From: Colwellia sp. C2M11
GTDB lineage: Bacteria > Pseudomonadota > Gammaproteobacteria > Enterobacterales > Alteromonadaceae
Length of the DNA stretch: 64,000 bases
Direction of reading: 5' to 3'
NCBI RefSeq assembly: GCF_018860915.1
Contig: NZ_JAHKQD010000044.1
Span: 114,260-178,259, forward strand
Shown: positions 37,072-46,611 of the stretch, one piece after another
Position numbering within the stretch: the first letter of the stretch is position 1
Layout: each line of letters begins with the position of its first letter
The notes under the pieces: model-generated
Database searches by the model: none
The model's input: the letters and a program-made list of their open reading frames with translations, nothing else
Told to the model about the DNA's origin: nothing
Position numbers and translations under genes: made by a program

Positions 37072-37135
37072 ATAGGGTCTTGTTTATAGCTAGCCTATTT
37101 TTTGCTAGCTTAGCCTACAAGCGATAAGACCCTAT
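37072..37135. repeat. 64-bp imperfect palindrome
   Basis: Outer arms ATAGGGTCTT (37072-37081) and AAGACCCTAT (37126-37135) are perfect; inner TAGCTAGC and GCTAGCTTA pair with one bulge around a T-rich loop. It can fold into one long hairpin between ribBX and the copper cluster, possibly acting as terminator or insulator. Confidence 0.6.
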
Positions 37136-37181
37136 AGTGGTACATTTAATGATTAACACGAAACGCAAATAGTAATATTGC

Positions 37182-37553
37182 ATGAAACCAGTACGTAACA
37201 ACATAGTTATAGTGATGCTGATGCTAGTGGCCTTTATCGGTCAAGCAATGGCAAGCACTGCTATGTCTTATTCTGGCGCTTCTTGTGTTGATGGGGATAT
37301 GGCGAATACAATGCCAATGATGTCTCATGATCATATGTTACTTGATGATAGTGATAAAAAAACAGCGATGATGGCTTCAATGGATTGCTGCCAAGATGAT
37401 TGTAAATGCCCTAGTAATGGTTGTTTAAGCCTTTCATTTTTACTGAATACATCCCTTAACTCCCAAGTTTTTTCAGATAAAAAAATTACACAGTTCCCCT
37501 CTCTAAATAAATCACAAGCTAGCTCTTCACTATATCGCCCACCCATTTCGTAA
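37182..37553 (+). CDS. Small secreted Met/His/Cys-rich protein, probable metal binding
   Basis: A 123-aa exported protein. The signal peptide covers about residues 1-24 (IVIVMLMLVAFIGQAMA). The mature part is rich in metal ligands: MPMMSHDHM, MMASMDCCQDDCKCPSNGC, with five Cys in twelve residues. The tail is low-complexity Ser/Lys. It stands 123 bp before a CusC-like gene, and such proteins precede copper or silver pumps in related genomes, so periplasmic Cu(I) binding is inferred. No named family recognised. Confidence 0.7.
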   Translation: MKPVRNNIVIVMLMLVAFIGQAMASTAMSYSGASCVDGDMANTMPMMSHDHMLLDDSDKKTAMMASMDCCQDDCKCPSNGCLSLSFLLNTSLNSQVFSDKKITQFPSLNKSQASSSLYRPPIS

Positions 37554-37676
37554 CTTCACGGCACACTTGTGCCTAAAATTCTTATAAACCGTGTCTCTCT
37601 ACATTAATTACTCATAATGTGTGAGCTAACATAATTGAATTATTCTCAACATTTACGCATGTAAAGAGAAAGAAGT

Positions 37677-39062
37677 ATGAATAAATATAACGCCTTATAT
37701 AAACGCATCACTGTCTTCGCAGCTATGCTCATTATCGTATTCTCAAGTCATAGTTATGCCGCTGAGCAGGGATTGAGCTTTACTCAAGCGATTAAAATCG
37801 CGCAAAAAAATGATCCTTGGCTTGATGGCAGTCGTCATAAACAAAAATCAATTGAAGCTTTAAGCTTTGTTGCCAATACACAGCCGGATCCTAGCGTGTC
37901 TGTTACTTTTGTTAGCTTGCCTACCGATGGCTTTAACTTTGACCAAGAAAACATGACACAATTTAAAGTAGGTGTTTCTCAGATGTTTGGTCGTGGTGAT
38001 AGTCTGGAAATACGCAGTAAACAATTACAATTGCAGTCACAAGAGCAACCGTTTAAACGTAAAGATCGAGAAAATAAAGTTGCAGTTACTGTAGGTAGTT
38101 TATGGCTTGATTTATATCGAGTACAGGAGAGTATTCGTATAATCGAAACAAGCCGCAATTTGTTTGAACAGCTAAGTCAGTTGGCCGAATCGAGTTATAG
38201 CAGTAATTTAGGTGGAACACGGCAAGTTGATATTGTGCGTGCTCAACTTGAACTAACTCAGTTAGAAGATAGATTAAATCAGTTAAAGCTTGAGCAAAAC
38301 CGTTACCAAGGCATGCTAGAGCAATGGCTAAGCCATTATTGGACAACAGGATCTTTATCAGAAGATTTAGATACGAACAACAATACGTTAATAAGGCTCA
38401 TTGGTAGTGAACTTCCGCAATTAGATCTTTACCGGAAGGAAGCTCTTTATGATGAAAAACAGCTAAAACCTAGCCAGTTAGCACTAATTTTAGCTCGTCA
38501 CCCGGCAGTACAAGCCGTTGATAAAAATATTGAAGCTACTCGTATTGGGGTAAATTTAGCGGAACAAAAATATCAACCACAATGGGGCGTAAATGCTAGC
38601 TATGGCTATCGTGCAGATGACTCTTTTGGTAATAGCCGAGCCGATCTTTTCTCGATAGGTGTTGTGTTCGATCTTCCTTTATTTACTGGTAACCGACAAG
38701 ACAAAGAAGTGAGCTCTGCCATTGCTAACACTGAAGTGATCAAAACAGAGAAACTATTATTAATTCGTCAGTTGATATCGGCTTTTGCTAGTGCGAAAGG
38801 TCAATTTTTTCGTATTAAAGAAAGGCAAACACTCTATATAGAACGGTTACTACCGCAAATTCAGCAACAAGTTCAGGCTTCTCTAACGGCCTATACAAAT
38901 AATGAAGGTGACTTTTCTGAAGTAGTACGTGGACGTATTGCAGAGCTTAATGCTCAGATCGAATTTTTAACAATTAATACCCAAGAACAAAAAATCATTT
39001 TAGAAATTAATTACTTTCTTGCTGATAACGCAATGAAGTCAGACATGAGTGCTAAATTATGA
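37677..39062 (+). CDS. cusC: CusC-like outer-membrane efflux channel
   Basis: A 461-aa TolC-superfamily channel forming the outer-membrane exit of a heavy-metal RND pump. It has a signal peptide (about 1-28, cleaved near SYAAEQ), then two repeated helical halves with long coiled coils (LQLEQNRYQGMLEQW near 200 and the TEKLLLIRQLISAF region near 360). No lipobox Cys is seen, unlike E. coli CusC. The stop overlaps the next gene (ATGA), coupling channel and adaptor. Confidence 0.88.
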   Translation: MNKYNALYKRITVFAAMLIIVFSSHSYAAEQGLSFTQAIKIAQKNDPWLDGSRHKQKSIEALSFVANTQPDPSVSVTFVSLPTDGFNFDQENMTQFKVGVSQMFGRGDSLEIRSKQLQLQSQEQPFKRKDRENKVAVTVGSLWLDLYRVQESIRIIETSRNLFEQLSQLAESSYSSNLGGTRQVDIVRAQLELTQLEDRLNQLKLEQNRYQGMLEQWLSHYWTTGSLSEDLDTNNNTLIRLIGSELPQLDLYRKEALYDEKQLKPSQLALILARHPAVQAVDKNIEATRIGVNLAEQKYQPQWGVNASYGYRADDSFGNSRADLFSIGVVFDLPLFTGNRQDKEVSSAIANTEVIKTEKLLLIRQLISAFASAKGQFFRIKERQTLYIERLLPQIQQQVQASLTAYTNNEGDFSEVVRGRIAELNAQIEFLTINTQEQKIILEINYFLADNAMKSDMSAKL

Positions 39063-40627
39063 GCGTAAACCCAACAAATAAAAAGAGCTTAATAATAGGA
39101 ATTATTATTGGTTTAACGTTAGCTTTATTAATTAGTTTTATTGTGATGTCGTCTATGATGAATAAATTACATAGTCCGACAACAGTTGAGGCAAAGGAAG
39201 AAGAACCACTTTATTGGGTTGCACCAATGGACGCAAACTTTAAAAAAGATAAACCTGGTAAGTCACCGATGGGGATGGATCTTGTTCCTGTTTATGATGA
39301 TGGCGGCGCAGGTCCTGATGAAGGTGCTGGTACAATCCACATTTCTTCCAATGTTGAAAATAACTTAGGTGTAAGAGTTGCTAAAGCAGAAATAAAACCT
39401 TTAAATTCGATAATAAATACTGTTGGTTATGTCACTTACAACGAAGAACAACTGGTTAATGTTCATTCTCGTGTGCAAGGCTGGATTGAAAAGCTTTATA
39501 TCTCAGCAGTAGGCGACCCTGTTACAAAAGGCCAAGCCTTATACGATATTTATTCTCCTGAATTAGTAAATGCACAAGAAGAATTCTTACTGGCGTTAGA
39601 TCGTAAGAATAATCGACTTATTAGTGCAGCTCAAAATCGTTTAGCAGCATTACATTTACCCCAAGAAGCGATTAAAAGATTACGTGCTACACGTGAAATT
39701 CAACAGAATGTAACTTTCTATGCAATACAAAGTGGTGTTGTTGAAAGTTTAAGTGTTAGAGAAGGTGTATTTGTTAAACCTGAAACCATGATGTTATCAA
39801 TTATCGATTTGAGCCAAGTATGGGTAAAAGCAGAAGTATTCGAACGTCAAGCTTCATTATTAGCAATGGGGAATGATGTTGTGATGACGTTAGATTATTT
39901 ACCTAATAAAGAGTGGCAAGGAAAAGTCGAACACATACATCCCATGCTCAACCCTAAAACTAGAACAGCAATTGCACGTTTACGATTTGATAATACCAAC
40001 AACGAACTTAAACCTAACATGTTTGGACAAATTACTATTCAAACCTCAGGTAATGAAAGTGCGCTACTTATCCCGAAAGAAGCACTGATCAGAACGGGCA
40101 AACAAAATCGTGTCGTGCTTGCATTAGGCGAAGGTAACTACAAGTCTATTGAAGTTAAGGTAGGGCGCTATAATGAAAACAGCGTTGAAATATTAGCAGG
40201 CTTAGCTGAAGGTGAGAATGTTGTAAGTTCAGCTCAATTCTTATTGGATTCTGAATCAAGTAAAACTTCTGATTTTAAACGTATGGAACCTGAAAACATT
40301 GAAGAAGAAATTTATGAAGCATCATCCGTTTGGGTAAATGCTCAAGTAGAAAGCACTATGGCTGATCATAGAATGTTAACCCTAATTCATGATCCTATCC
40401 CTGAATGGAGCTGGCCAGAAATGACCATGGATTTTACGGCGATAGATGCGGTAGATTTTTCTCAGCTAACAGAAGGTCGACATGTTCGCGTTAAAATAAG
40501 TAAAAAAGTAACAGGAGGTTATCAGGTTATAGACATTGATGTATCTGATACTGAAATGCTTGATCAGCAAATGTCTGATGGCCTAATGCCTAATGACAAG
40601 TCTGTCATTGATCATTCACACCACTAA
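39059..40627 (+). CDS. cusB: CusB-like adaptor with fused C-terminal CusF domain
   Basis: A 522-aa periplasmic adaptor linking pump and channel. An N-terminal membrane anchor (about 11-32) is followed by a heavy-metal binding motif (YWVAPMDANFKK, GKSPMGMDLVPVYDD), the barrel-sandwich and hairpin domains (about 95-330; VNVHSRVQGWIEKLY) and a beta-barrel. Residues about 430-510 are a CusF-like domain: H, WSWPEMTMDF and VRVKISKK, holding the Trp-Met-Met Cu(I)/Ag(I) site of CusF. In E. coli, CusF is a separate chaperone, so here chaperone and adaptor are one chain. It is followed by cusA after 17 bp. Confidence 0.93.
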   Translation: MSVNPTNKKSLIIGIIIGLTLALLISFIVMSSMMNKLHSPTTVEAKEEEPLYWVAPMDANFKKDKPGKSPMGMDLVPVYDDGGAGPDEGAGTIHISSNVENNLGVRVAKAEIKPLNSIINTVGYVTYNEEQLVNVHSRVQGWIEKLYISAVGDPVTKGQALYDIYSPELVNAQEEFLLALDRKNNRLISAAQNRLAALHLPQEAIKRLRATREIQQNVTFYAIQSGVVESLSVREGVFVKPETMMLSIIDLSQVWVKAEVFERQASLLAMGNDVVMTLDYLPNKEWQGKVEHIHPMLNPKTRTAIARLRFDNTNNELKPNMFGQITIQTSGNESALLIPKEALIRTGKQNRVVLALGEGNYKSIEVKVGRYNENSVEILAGLAEGENVVSSAQFLLDSESSKTSDFKRMEPENIEEEIYEASSVWVNAQVESTMADHRMLTLIHDPIPEWSWPEMTMDFTAIDAVDFSQLTEGRHVRVKISKKVTGGYQVIDIDVSDTEMLDQQMSDGLMPNDKSVIDHSHH

Positions 40628-40644
40628 TATAGGAGTTTATATTT

Positions 40645-43600
40645 ATGATTGCTTCTATAATTCGTTGGTCCGTTGGGAACCGTTTTTTTGTGTTACTAGC
40701 AACCTGTTTATTGGTGGCTGCAGGGTTATATTCTGTTAATAAAACGCCGATTGATGCCTTGCCAGACTTGTCTGATGTACAAGTCATAATAAAAACAAGT
40801 TATCCAGGCCAAGCACCTCAAGTGGTGGAAGAGCAAGTCACTTATCCTATGACTACCGCTATGTTGTCAGTACCAGGGGCTGTTACTGTGCGAGGTTACT
40901 CTTTTTTCGGTGATTCGTATGTTTATGTGATTTTTGATGAAGATACCGACTTATATTGGGCTCGCTCACGCGTACTTGAATATTTAAGTCAGGTTGTGCC
41001 TAATTTACCCAGTAATGCTAAATCTCAATTAGGCCCTGATGCCACAGGTGTAGGCTGGATTTATTTATATGCCCTTATCGATAAAACAGGGCAACACGAT
41101 TTAAGTGAACTACGCAGTTTACAAGATTGGTTTTTAAAATATGAGTTACAAACCCTGTCAGGTGTATCAGAAGTTACCGCTTTAGGTGGTATGGTTAAAC
41201 AATATCAAGTCCATGTTGATCCTGAAAAGCTACGCGCTTTTGGTATTCCGCTTTCTCATATTCAAAGGGCTATTCAACAAGGCAATCAAGAAATTGGGGC
41301 TTCAGTTATCGAGATGGCTGAAGCCGAATACATGGTGCGAGCGACAGGTTATTTAAAAAGTATTGATGATCTAGAAAATATTCCTTTAGGTGTTAACGAC
41401 AATGGTACACCTTTGCTGTTAAAAGATGTCGCCGATATTGGTACAGGTCCACAAATGCGTCGAGGTATTGCCGAACTTAATGGTGAAGGCGAAACTGTTG
41501 GTGGCATTGTGGTTATGCGCTTTGGTGAAAATGCTCAACAAGTAATTAATCGCGTAAAAGCAAAACTTGAAGAACTTAAAAAAGGTCTCCCTGAAGGCGT
41601 TGAAATTGTGCCTGTTTACGATCGTTCAGCGTTGATTGAACGTGCGGTAAATAATTTAGGTTTTAAACTGCTAGAAGAGTTTGGTGTTGTCGCTTTAGTT
41701 TGTATTGTTTTTCTGTTTCATGTGCGTTCATCTTTGGTGGCTATTGTAAGTTTACCTGTGGGAATTTTAACAGCTTTTATCGTTATGCATTTTCAAGGGC
41801 TTAACGCTAACATCATGTCGCTTGGTGGTATTGCGATTGCGATTGGTGCCATGATAGATGGAGCGATCGTTATGATAGAAAACATGCATAAGCATATGGA
41901 AAAGCTAACATCCCAAGGGAAAAAATTAACCAATGAAAACCGCTGGCAAGTGGTTATTGATTCAGCCAGTGAAGTTGGACCTGCATTATTTTTCAGTTTG
42001 ATGATCATTACTGTTAGTTTTATCCCAGTATTTACCTTAGAAGCACAAGAAGGGCGAATGTTTGCGCCATTAGCTTTTACTAAAACTTATGCCATGGCTG
42101 CTTCTGCTGCATTGGCTATCACTTTAGTTCCTGTTCTTATGGGCTACTTCATTCGCGGCAAAGTATTACCTGAGCATAAAAATCCAGTAAATAGATTTTT
42201 AACCTATCTTTATATGCCTGCTTTAAAAACAGTGTTACGTTTTCCTAAAATCACGTTATTAGCAGCTTTGGTTGTACTGGTTATTGGAATATACCCATTA
42301 AATAAAATTGGCAGTGAATTTATTCCACCGCTCGATGAAGGCGATTTAATGTATATGCCAACAACGTACCCTGGAATATCTATCGGGCAAGCTCGACAAT
42401 TATTGCAACAAACCGATAAGTTGATCAAAACAGTACCAGAAGTTAAAACAGTATTTGGTAAAATGGGCCGAGCAGAAACCGCTACCGATCCTGCACCATT
42501 AACTATGATTGAAACCTTTATTCAGTTTAAACCGAAAGATCAATGGAGAGCTGGCGTTACTCCTGAAAGTTTAAAAGCTGAGTTAGACGCACTGGTTAAA
42601 TTACCGGGTGTGACTAATGCGTGGGTTATGCCGATAAAAACTCGCATTGATATGTTAGCCACAGGCATCAAAACACCTGTTGGGATCAAAGTAGCAGGGG
42701 CTGATCTTTCTGTTATTCAAGATATAGGTAAGCAGCTAGAAGTTATCCTGCAAGAGGTTCCTGGTACGGCATCTGTTTATTCAGAGCGTGTTGCTGGCGG
42801 ACGTTATGTGAAAATTGATATTCAACGCGCGAAGGCTGCACGTTATGGGTTAAATATAGCTGAGATACAGCAAGTTATATCAACAGCTATTGGTGGTATT
42901 AATGTCACAAATACGGTTGAAGGGCTAGAGCGTTATCCCGTAAATTTACGTTATCCTCAAGATTACCGCGATTCACCTGAGCAAATATCTTTGTTGCCTA
43001 TTGTTACAGCTACAGGGCAGCGTATTTCATTAGGCGATGTTGCTAATGTCTTTATTGAAAATGGACCGCCAGGGATCAAATCTGAAAATGCACGTTTAAA
43101 CGGTTGGTCGTTTGTTGATATAGAAGGTGTCGATATAGGTACTTATGTTGAAGCTGCTCAGCAAGTTGTTGCAGATAAACTAAAACTTCCAGCAGGTTAT
43201 TCAATTGCATGGGCAGGCCAGTATGAATATATGGAGCGCGCTAAAGCTAAGTTAGCTTACGTTGTGCCATTAACCTTATTCATTATTATCATCTTACTAT
43301 ATTTAAACTTTAGAAATGTGATTGAAGTTGCGATGATCATGGGTACTTTACCTTTAGCAATGGTAGGCAGTATTTGGTTAATGTACCTTGAGGGTTTTAA
43401 CTTTTCGGTAGCTGTTGGCGTTGGTTTTATTGCCTTAGCAGGTGTCGCTGTTGAAATTGGTGTCATTATGTTGGTTTATCTCAACCAAGCTTATAAAGAA
43501 ATGCTTAATGATCATCAAGAACGAAACATAGACACGACAAAAGCGGATGTGCTGCAAGCTGTTTTACATGGCGCAGGTTTACGTGTTCGCCCAGTAATGA

Positions 43601-43812
43601 TGACAGCAGCAGCGATAATTGTTGGTTTACTGCCTATTTTATACGGAACAGGAACGGGATCAGAAGTAATGAGTAGAATAGCAGCGCCTATGGTTGGCGG
43701 TATGTTAAGCGCGGTAATTTTAACGCTATTAATTTTACCTGCATTATTTTACCTATGGCGTATTAGTCATTTAAAAGCAATTACGGCTCAAGAGAATAAG
43801 GTATCTTCTTAA
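40645..43812 (+). CDS. cusA: CusA-like heavy-metal RND pump
   Basis: A 1055-aa proton-driven inner-membrane pump of the HME-RND family, expelling Cu(I)/Ag(I). Features are the 12-TM RND layout, the TM4 segment GGIAIAIGAMIDGAIVMIEN with its acidic residues, the periplasmic clefts, and the CusA-type MPIKTRIDMLATGIKTPVG carrying methionines. The opening IIRWSVGNRFFVLLA and TPIDALPDLSDVQVII are typical of the family. AGGAG lies before the ATG. It completes a tripartite cusCBA set. Copper/silver rather than Zn/Co specificity is inferred from the CusF domain and Met-rich sites. Confidence 0.95.
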   Translation: MIASIIRWSVGNRFFVLLATCLLVAAGLYSVNKTPIDALPDLSDVQVIIKTSYPGQAPQVVEEQVTYPMTTAMLSVPGAVTVRGYSFFGDSYVYVIFDEDTDLYWARSRVLEYLSQVVPNLPSNAKSQLGPDATGVGWIYLYALIDKTGQHDLSELRSLQDWFLKYELQTLSGVSEVTALGGMVKQYQVHVDPEKLRAFGIPLSHIQRAIQQGNQEIGASVIEMAEAEYMVRATGYLKSIDDLENIPLGVNDNGTPLLLKDVADIGTGPQMRRGIAELNGEGETVGGIVVMRFGENAQQVINRVKAKLEELKKGLPEGVEIVPVYDRSALIERAVNNLGFKLLEEFGVVALVCIVFLFHVRSSLVAIVSLPVGILTAFIVMHFQGLNANIMSLGGIAIAIGAMIDGAIVMIENMHKHMEKLTSQGKKLTNENRWQVVIDSASEVGPALFFSLMIITVSFIPVFTLEAQEGRMFAPLAFTKTYAMAASAALAITLVPVLMGYFIRGKVLPEHKNPVNRFLTYLYMPALKTVLRFPKITLLAALVVLVIGIYPLNKIGSEFIPPLDEGDLMYMPTTYPGISIGQARQLLQQTDKLIKTVPEVKTVFGKMGRAETATDPAPLTMIETFIQFKPKDQWRAGVTPESLKAELDALVKLPGVTNAWVMPIKTRIDMLATGIKTPVGIKVAGADLSVIQDIGKQLEVILQEVPGTASVYSERVAGGRYVKIDIQRAKAARYGLNIAEIQQVISTAIGGINVTNTVEGLERYPVNLRYPQDYRDSPEQISLLPIVTATGQRISLGDVANVFIENGPPGIKSENARLNGWSFVDIEGVDIGTYVEAAQQVVADKLKLPAGYSIAWAGQYEYMERAKAKLAYVVPLTLFIIIILLYLNFRNVIEVAMIMGTLPLAMVGSIWLMYLEGFNFSVAVGVGFIALAGVAVEIGVIMLVYLNQAYKEMLNDHQERNIDTTKADVLQAVLHGAGLRVRPVMMTAAAIIVGLLPILYGTGTGSEVMSRIAAPMVGGMLSAVILTLLILPALFYLWRISHLKAITAQENKVSS

Positions 43813-43923
43813 TAATACAAGCTTATTTATTCTACCAATGCACTAAATGCGGCAATATGTCACACCCAATAATACGTTCTCATTGGTATCATCACATCAA
43901 TTTTATTGACAGTGGTGATTCCC

Positions 43924-46575
43924 ATGAAAAAATCTCTATTATTTACAGCTATGCTGGTCGCGTTTAACTGTAATCAATCTTATGCTGAAGTACAGAATGA
44001 TGGTATAGAAAAAATGACGGTTACGGGCTCTCATATTAAAAGAGCTGATCTTGAAACGGCGAGTCCGCTTAGCGTTATTACCGCAGAGCAAATTGCATTG
44101 AGCGGTATTGTTAACGTAGAAGACTTATTACAACGTATGTCTTTCTCTGCTGGAGTTGCTGGTAATGCGACTAATGCCTATTGGACTAGTGGTGGCTATG
44201 GCACAGCACAAGTTAACTTACGTGGTATGGGAATAAAGCGTACTCTAGTCTTACTTAATGGCCGTCGTATGGTTAATGGGGGCACAGGTGCTAATAGCTC
44301 TGCTGACTTAAATACTATTCCTACCGGCATTATTAAACGTATTGAAATACTAAAAGATGGCGCTTCTGCTATTTATGGTGCCGACGCCGTTGCAGGTGTT
44401 GTTAATATTATCACTAAAGATGATATTGATGGTGTTACCTTTATGGCAAAAGCAGGGGCTAGTGATGAAGGTGATGGTGAACACCAAGAGTTCAACTTAA
44501 ATATTGGCTCTACTTTTGATCGTGGTAATTTTATTTTAAGTGCGAACTATGTCAATACGGAAGCGGTAAGGCAATCAGATCGTATTGATTGTGCTAAAGA
44601 AGAAATAGTTCATGATGATGGTACAAGCGAACTTTCTTGTTTTGGTAGCTCAACCACTGAAGGGGGCAGAGCATTACTAGCCGATGGTCAAAGTGTACAA
44701 TTCAACCAAGACACACAAGGTGATGGTAATGCTTATGAAGCATACGATTCGCAAAAACATGCTTTTACTTGGATACCTTATTTAAATGCAGTCAGTCCCA
44801 GTCAGCGCCTTAACCTAGCGGCAACGGTTAATTATCAGTTAACAGAGCAGGTAAATTTATTCACCGAAGCAATGTACAGTAATCGTCAGTCAGAGCAAAT
44901 TGTTACGCCAAGAAGCCTCAGTAGTATTTATGTCTCTAAAGACTTTGATTATAACCCTACAGGACAAGATTTAGAGTTAACAAACAGGCGGAATACCGAA
45001 TTTGGTGCTCCTTTTTTCTTTCAAGAAACTAACACTATTCGCTTAGTTTTAGGATTAAACGGCGAGTTTAGCAATAACTGGCACTGGGATACAGCGTATA
45101 ACTATAGCCGTAATACGGGTAATGACGGTTGGACATTTGATTTAGACAGCGCCAAAGCAGCAGATACATTAAATGAAGATGTATGTAGCTATGAAGAGGG
45201 CGCAAGTATTCCGTGTGGTGATTGGTTTGGTGTAGATGAGTTGAGCCAAGAAGTGATTGACTATGTTAAATATCGAAGAGAAGGAAATGGCGGCAATGAA
45301 ATGCGATCTTTCACTTTTAACTTAGGTGGTGATTTAACAGAGCTACCTGCCGGAACTTTAGCTTTTGCAACAGGGATAGAGCATAGATATGAAAGTGGCT
45401 GGCGTAATCCTGACTCAACAGTATTAAGTAACGGTGGCGAAGACACTATTGATGGTGATTTTAATGTAACAGAGGCTTTTGTGGAGTTTTCTATCCCGCT
45501 GCTTTCTGACCTACCTTTGATGAAATCGCTACACGCCGAAGTGGCTAGCCGCTATGCTGATTACAGTACGTTTGGCGATAAAACGACATACAAACTTGGT
45601 TTAACATGGCAAATTTTTGATAATCTAATGGTACGTGGTGTTAAATCTACTGCTTTTAGAATACCTATGCTAACAGAGCAATTTGGCGGCACTAATTCAG
45701 AAAATTTAAGAACTATTGACCCTTGTGAAGGCGCAACAGGTGCTATTGCTACCAATTGTTTAGCGGCTGGCGTTCCTGCTAACTTTGAACAAGACGGTAC
45801 CACTGTATTGACAGCCGTTGGAGGAAACCCTGATGTTAACCCTGAGTCTGCTGATACACTGACTTTAGGCATTGTATGGCAAGCAAGCTTTCTTGAAGGT
45901 TTATCTGCAACAGTTGATTATTTTAATATCGAAATCGATGATGCTATTACTGCCGTGAATGGCTCAGATGTACTGAAACTGTGTTACACCGACCCCAATG
46001 CCTATAGTGAATATTGTGATAGTTTTTCACGCCATAGCGTAACAAATCAAGTTATCTCGCTAAATCAAAGACCAGTGAATGCTGCACAAGAAAAAGTTAG
46101 CGGTGTAGATTTTAACGTACAGCATAATGGGGAAATTAATGGTTTCAATACTAAAATTGAACTTGAAGCAACTCGTTTATTAGCTCACGAAAATACACCT
46201 TTACCAGGGCAGGCTATTAACGACCTTCTGGGTAAAATAACCGAAGATCAAGGTAGTTATACAAAATGGCGTGGTAATTTAGGTTTTACCTTAGAAGCTC
46301 AATCTTGGGCTACTCATTATGCTATTAGGTATATTGGTGGTGCTGATGATGTTAATGGTGGAGGTCCTATTGGGAGCTCAGTACCGAGTATTACTTATCA
46401 TGATGTTCAAGCAAGTTATCAGGTGAATAATAACTTTAGTTTATCAGCGGGTATTGATAATCTCTTTGATAAGAGCGCGCCTTTCTTAACTTCTTGGAAT
46501 GATGCTAATACCGATGTGATGACTTATGATTTGCTCGGTCGACGTGGTTATTTAAAACTGAACGTGAACTTTTAA
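43924..46575 (+). CDS. TonB-dependent outer-membrane receptor
   Basis: An 883-aa ligand-gated outer-membrane transporter. The signal peptide covers about 1-22 (LLFTAMLVAFNCNQSYA); a TonB box-like IEKMTVTGS follows; the plug domain is about 45-155 (QVNLRGMGIKRTLVLLNGRR, IYGADAVAGVVNIITK) and the 22-strand barrel ends in Phe (KLNVNF). The start is ATG 43924, which begins the signal peptide; an in-frame TTG 18 bp earlier is unlikely. The substrate is unknown. Next to a copper efflux set and followed by two PepSY proteins, it may import a metal complex. Confidence 0.92.
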   Translation: MKKSLLFTAMLVAFNCNQSYAEVQNDGIEKMTVTGSHIKRADLETASPLSVITAEQIALSGIVNVEDLLQRMSFSAGVAGNATNAYWTSGGYGTAQVNLRGMGIKRTLVLLNGRRMVNGGTGANSSADLNTIPTGIIKRIEILKDGASAIYGADAVAGVVNIITKDDIDGVTFMAKAGASDEGDGEHQEFNLNIGSTFDRGNFILSANYVNTEAVRQSDRIDCAKEEIVHDDGTSELSCFGSSTTEGGRALLADGQSVQFNQDTQGDGNAYEAYDSQKHAFTWIPYLNAVSPSQRLNLAATVNYQLTEQVNLFTEAMYSNRQSEQIVTPRSLSSIYVSKDFDYNPTGQDLELTNRRNTEFGAPFFFQETNTIRLVLGLNGEFSNNWHWDTAYNYSRNTGNDGWTFDLDSAKAADTLNEDVCSYEEGASIPCGDWFGVDELSQEVIDYVKYRREGNGGNEMRSFTFNLGGDLTELPAGTLAFATGIEHRYESGWRNPDSTVLSNGGEDTIDGDFNVTEAFVEFSIPLLSDLPLMKSLHAEVASRYADYSTFGDKTTYKLGLTWQIFDNLMVRGVKSTAFRIPMLTEQFGGTNSENLRTIDPCEGATGAIATNCLAAGVPANFEQDGTTVLTAVGGNPDVNPESADTLTLGIVWQASFLEGLSATVDYFNIEIDDAITAVNGSDVLKLCYTDPNAYSEYCDSFSRHSVTNQVISLNQRPVNAAQEKVSGVDFNVQHNGEINGFNTKIELEATRLLAHENTPLPGQAINDLLGKITEDQGSYTKWRGNLGFTLEAQSWATHYAIRYIGGADDVNGGGPIGSSVPSITYHDVQASYQVNNNFSLSAGIDNLFDKSAPFLTSWNDANTDVMTYDLLGRRGYLKLNVNF

Positions 46576-46611
46576 TTTAGTTTTAATGAATAATATTGAA
46601 GGAAGAATCTC

